A DNA stretch of 52,312 nt, from contig CAZDJK010000074.1 in NCBI GenBank assembly GCA_964505725.1, forward strand, positions 1 to 52,312, read 5' to 3'. Positions 50,072 to 52,312 of this stretch are shown piece by piece (the stretch's first letter is position 1; each line of letters starts with the position of its first letter). Under the pieces are notes generated by a model. The model did not search any database and was not told the DNA's origin. It saw only the letters and a list, made by a program, of their open reading frames with translations. A program made the position numbers and the translations under genes. This DNA comes from CAVRJC01 sp964505725 (lineage in GTDB: Bacteria; Actinomycetota; Acidimicrobiia; IMCC26256; DASPTH01).

Positions 50072-51622
50072 ATGCCCGAGGAACCCGCGCCCCCGAGCGG
50101 CGCGCCGTTCATCCCGAGCGACGCCGCCGCGTCACCCGTGCCGCCCTCGCCGTGGCGGGTGTTAGGCAACCGTTCCTTCTTCCGGCTCTGGGTCGCGCAG
50201 GTCGTGTCGAGCCTCGGGGACTGGATCGGCCTCATCGCGATCCTGGCCATCGCAGCGCGGGTCTCGAACAACTCGGGCGCAGCGGTCAGCCTGGTGATGG
50301 TCACCCGGGTGGTCCCCGGGTTCTTCCTCGGCACCGTGGGCGGGGTCATCATCGACCGCTTCGATCGGCGCAAGGTGATGGTCCTGTGCGACATCGGCCG
50401 GGCGAGCCTCCTGCTCCTTCTCCCGTTCGTCGACAGTCTCCTCGGCCTCGTGCTCATCTCGCTCGGACTCGAGGTCCTCACCCTGCTCTGGGGGCCGGCA
50501 GAGGCCGCGTCGGTCCCCAACCTGGTGCCCGAGGAGCAGTTGCAGGCCGCGAACTCGCTGTCGCTGGCCGCCTCCTACGGCACGTTCCCGATCGCTTCGA
50601 TCATCTTCTCGCTGCTCGCCGGCTTCGCCACGCTGCTCGGCGATCTCGACGTGATCCGCTCGTTCAAGGTCGACCAGGAGTTCCTGGCGCTGCTGTTCGA
50701 CTCGATGACGTTCCTCGTGTCGGCCGCGATCGTCTATCGCCTCCCCCTCCCGCGCAGCGAGCACCACGACGGCAAGCGCATCGACTGGACCGAGACGTTC
50801 CGCCAGATCAAGGAGGGGCTCCAGTTCGTCTCGCAGCACGCGCTGGTGCGAGGCGTGATGCTCGGGCTGGGGATCGGGCTCATCGGCGCCGGCGCGATGA
50901 TCCCGCTCGGGCCGAGCTTCGCGAAGGAGGTGCTCGACGGCGGGAGCGCGGCGTTCGGCGTGCTCATGACCGCGCTCGGCTTCGGGGCGGCGTTCGGCGT
51001 CGTGACGCTGTTGTTGGTCCAACAACGGCTGCCGCGCACGACCGTCTTCGCGTTCGCGGTGGTGGGCGTGGGCGGGTTCCTCGTGCTCGCCGCGTCGTTC
51101 TCGGTGCTCGCGCCCGCCGCGTTGATGGTCGCGGGCGTCGGGGCCTGCGCGGGCTGCTCGTACGTGACGGGGTTCACGGTGCTGCAGGAGAACGTGAGCG
51201 ACGAGATGCGCGGACGCACCTTCGCCACCCTCTACACCGTGATCCGGCTCTGTCTCCTCATCTCCCTCACCATCTCGCCGCTGTGGTCCGACTTCTGGGA
51301 CTGGGTCACGACCGCGATCCTCGGCTCCAGCCAGGCGGTGACGATCGGGCCGTACTCCTACGCGCTGCCCGGTGTCCGCATCGCTCTCTGGGGCGGCGGC
51401 GCGATCACGTTCGCGGCGGGCTGGTACTCATGGGTGCTGGTGCGGCGCGCGATGCGACACGAGCAGGCCGCCCGCGTCAGGGAGGTGAGCACCGCACCGC
51501 CGCAGGCCGATCTCGGCGTGGCCGACCCCGCGTCAGGCAACGGCGCCGGCGGTCCCGGCGAGCGCGACGACGCGACCGCCCTCGACCGGCCCGAACGCCC
51601 CACCGTCCCGGGCGACCCGTGA
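50072..51622 (+). CDS. MFS permease (major facilitator superfamily)
   Basis: The 516-residue protein has twelve predicted helices with the MFS motif A-like 'GGVIIDRFDRRKVMVLCDIG' between helices 2 and 3, a central loop, and an extended Pro/Gly-rich C-terminal tail. It resembles the MFS_3 (enterobactin exporter-like) group found next to topA and tmk in actinobacteria. ATG 50072 follows GAGAGCAGAGG. An upstream ATG at 50036, eight bases after TAGTCT, would be a leaderless alternative with 12 more residues. The substrate is unknown. Its stop overlaps the tmk start (GTGA). Confidence 0.88.
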   Translation: MPEEPAPPSGAPFIPSDAAASPVPPSPWRVLGNRSFFRLWVAQVVSSLGDWIGLIAILAIAARVSNNSGAAVSLVMVTRVVPGFFLGTVGGVIIDRFDRRKVMVLCDIGRASLLLLLPFVDSLLGLVLISLGLEVLTLLWGPAEAASVPNLVPEEQLQAANSLSLAASYGTFPIASIIFSLLAGFATLLGDLDVIRSFKVDQEFLALLFDSMTFLVSAAIVYRLPLPRSEHHDGKRIDWTETFRQIKEGLQFVSQHALVRGVMLGLGIGLIGAGAMIPLGPSFAKEVLDGGSAAFGVLMTALGFGAAFGVVTLLLVQQRLPRTTVFAFAVVGVGGFLVLAASFSVLAPAALMVAGVGACAGCSYVTGFTVLQENVSDEMRGRTFATLYTVIRLCLLISLTISPLWSDFWDWVTTAILGSSQAVTIGPYSYALPGVRIALWGGGAITFAAGWYSWVLVRRAMRHEQAARVREVSTAPPQADLGVADPASGNGAGGPGERDDATALDRPERPTVPGDP

Positions 51623-52251
51623 GTGCCGACGGAGCGCAGCCGGGCCGCTTCATCGTGCTCGAAGGTGGCGACGCCGCGGGGAAGAGCACGCAGGTTGCTC
51701 GCCTCGTGGAGCGGCTCGCCACCGTGGGCGTGGACGCGCTGGCAACGTTCGAGCCGGGCGCGACACCCGCGGGCGCGCGGATCCGCGACCTCCTGCTGCA
51801 CCGCGCCGAGCACGTCGCGCCGATCACAGAGGCGCTCCTCATGGCGGCGGATCGTGCGCAACACGTCGCCGACGTCGTCCGGCCCGCGCTCGGGCGCGGC
51901 GTGTGGGTCGTGAGCGACCGGTACGTGCCGTCGTCACTCGTCTACCAGGGCGTGGTCAGGGGTGTGGGCGCCGAGGAGATTCACGCGCTGAACCGCGTCG
52001 CGACCGGTGGGCTCGACGCCGATCTCGTCGTGGTGCTCGACATCGACGACGACGCGGTCACCGGTCGACGCCTCGCCCCGTCCGACCGCCTCGAGGCCGA
52101 GGGCGTCGAGTTCCAGCGCGCGGTTCGTGACGCGTACCGCGAGCTCGCGCGTCGTTGCGGGTGGTCGGTCGTCGACGGCCGGGGATCCGCGGACCGGGTC
52201 GCGGACTGCGTGTGGCAGCAGGTCGAGCCGCTTCTCGGCGGTGCGCGATGA
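51619..52251 (+). CDS. tmk: Thymidylate kinase
   Basis: The 210-residue enzyme phosphorylates dTMP to dTDP. It has the P-loop 'FIVLEGGDAAGKSTQVARL', the 'DRYVPSSLVYQG' substrate block and the helical region around it. GTG 51619 overlaps the MFS stop. Its own TGA overlaps the holB ATG, so topA-MFS-tmk-holB form a coupled series linked to DNA replication. Confidence 0.95.
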   Translation: MSADGAQPGRFIVLEGGDAAGKSTQVARLVERLATVGVDALATFEPGATPAGARIRDLLLHRAEHVAPITEALLMAADRAQHVADVVRPALGRGVWVVSDRYVPSSLVYQGVVRGVGAEEIHALNRVATGGLDADLVVVLDIDDDAVTGRRLAPSDRLEAEGVEFQRAVRDAYRELARRCGWSVVDGRGSADRVADCVWQQVEPLLGGAR

Positions 52252-52312
52252 CCGCGGTCGACGTCTGGGACCACGTGATGGGCCAGGACGACGCGGTCGC
52301 CTGCCTCCGCCG
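52248..52312 (+). CDS. holB: DNA polymerase III delta' subunit, N-terminal fragment
   Basis: Only 21 codons are present before the window ends. The ATG overlaps the tmk stop (ATGA). The peptide 'VWDHVMGQDDAVACLR' is the typical clamp-loader start (GQ..A...L), and holB follows tmk in many bacteria. Confidence is limited by length. Confidence 0.75.
   Translation, partial: MTAVDVWDHVMGQDDAVACLR

Overview
The window is very GC-rich, densely coded chromosomal DNA from an actinobacterium. Lineage markers are a WhiB regulator, a GlnE adenylyltransferase beside two type I glutamine synthetases, a Tad pilus locus headed by a CpaE/Ssd-like protein with a DUF4244-type pilin, a TrkA pair beside a small OB-fold protein and an APC-type potassium permease, and at least nine genes whose start codon lies 6 to 8 bases after a TANNNT box (leaderless transcription). 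Several blocks keep gene neighbourhoods known from Mycobacterium tuberculosis (Rv3677c-Rv3681c, Rv3654c-Rv3660c, Rv2690c-Rv2694c). From gene content I would guess an uncultured Acidimicrobiia-like lineage, but that placement is inference only. There is no insertion sequence, prophage, CRISPR array or rRNA. One tRNA (Pro, CGG) is present. The largest gap without a gene is 248 bases (17987-18234).

Layout. 1-4 kb: a secreted protein and an ARPP-1/DUF6569 protein diverge from an ECF-like sigma factor and an unrecognised 472-residue protein. 4-10.5 kb: tRNA-Pro, a stand-alone receiver protein, two ArsA-like ATPases, an NfeD-like protein, WhiB, an MBL-fold hydrolase and an Mrp-type ATPase. 10.5-16 kb: a SufR-like regulator and an ErpA-type carrier (with Mrp, a probable Fe-S locus), a histone H1-like protein, a Tat-exported thioredoxin-like protein divergent from a compact molybdenum-hydroxylase fusion, and small membrane proteins. 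16-20 kb: a glnA(alpha)-glnR-like operon divergent from adenylylatable glnA(beta), with a candidate GlnR box between them. 19.7-22.2 kb: a frameshifted hydrolase, a DUF6325-SHOCT pair and a NUDIX gene, with two related palindromic repeats and a NUDIX gene relic. 22-33.6 kb: a tandem CoA-transferase, a cupin, glnE, nadE, a DMT permease, a ferritin-like protein, an RpoD-type sigma factor, a 24-residue membrane peptide and a DUF2252 protein. 33.6-38.2 kb: a complete Tad pilus operon behind a clear promoter. 38-46.3 kb: an LCP protein, an OB-fold protein, the TrkA pair, a KimA-like permease and a potassium-independent proton pyrophosphatase. 46.3-52.3 kb: DedA, topA, an MFS permease, tmk and the start of holB.

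Working together. glnA(beta), glnA(alpha), the GlnR-like regulator and glnE make a nitrogen-assimilation module. Mrp, the SufR-like regulator and ErpA make an iron-sulphur module. The TrkA pair, the KimA-like permease and the pyrophosphatase form an ion-homeostasis block. topA-MFS-tmk-holB is a replication-linked operon. Nothing here is securely a new system. The least explained parts are the sigma factor/472-residue protein/ARPP-1 locus, the compact molybdenum-enzyme fusion, the CoA-transferase that lacks the catalytic Asp in both halves, and the palindromic repeat pair.
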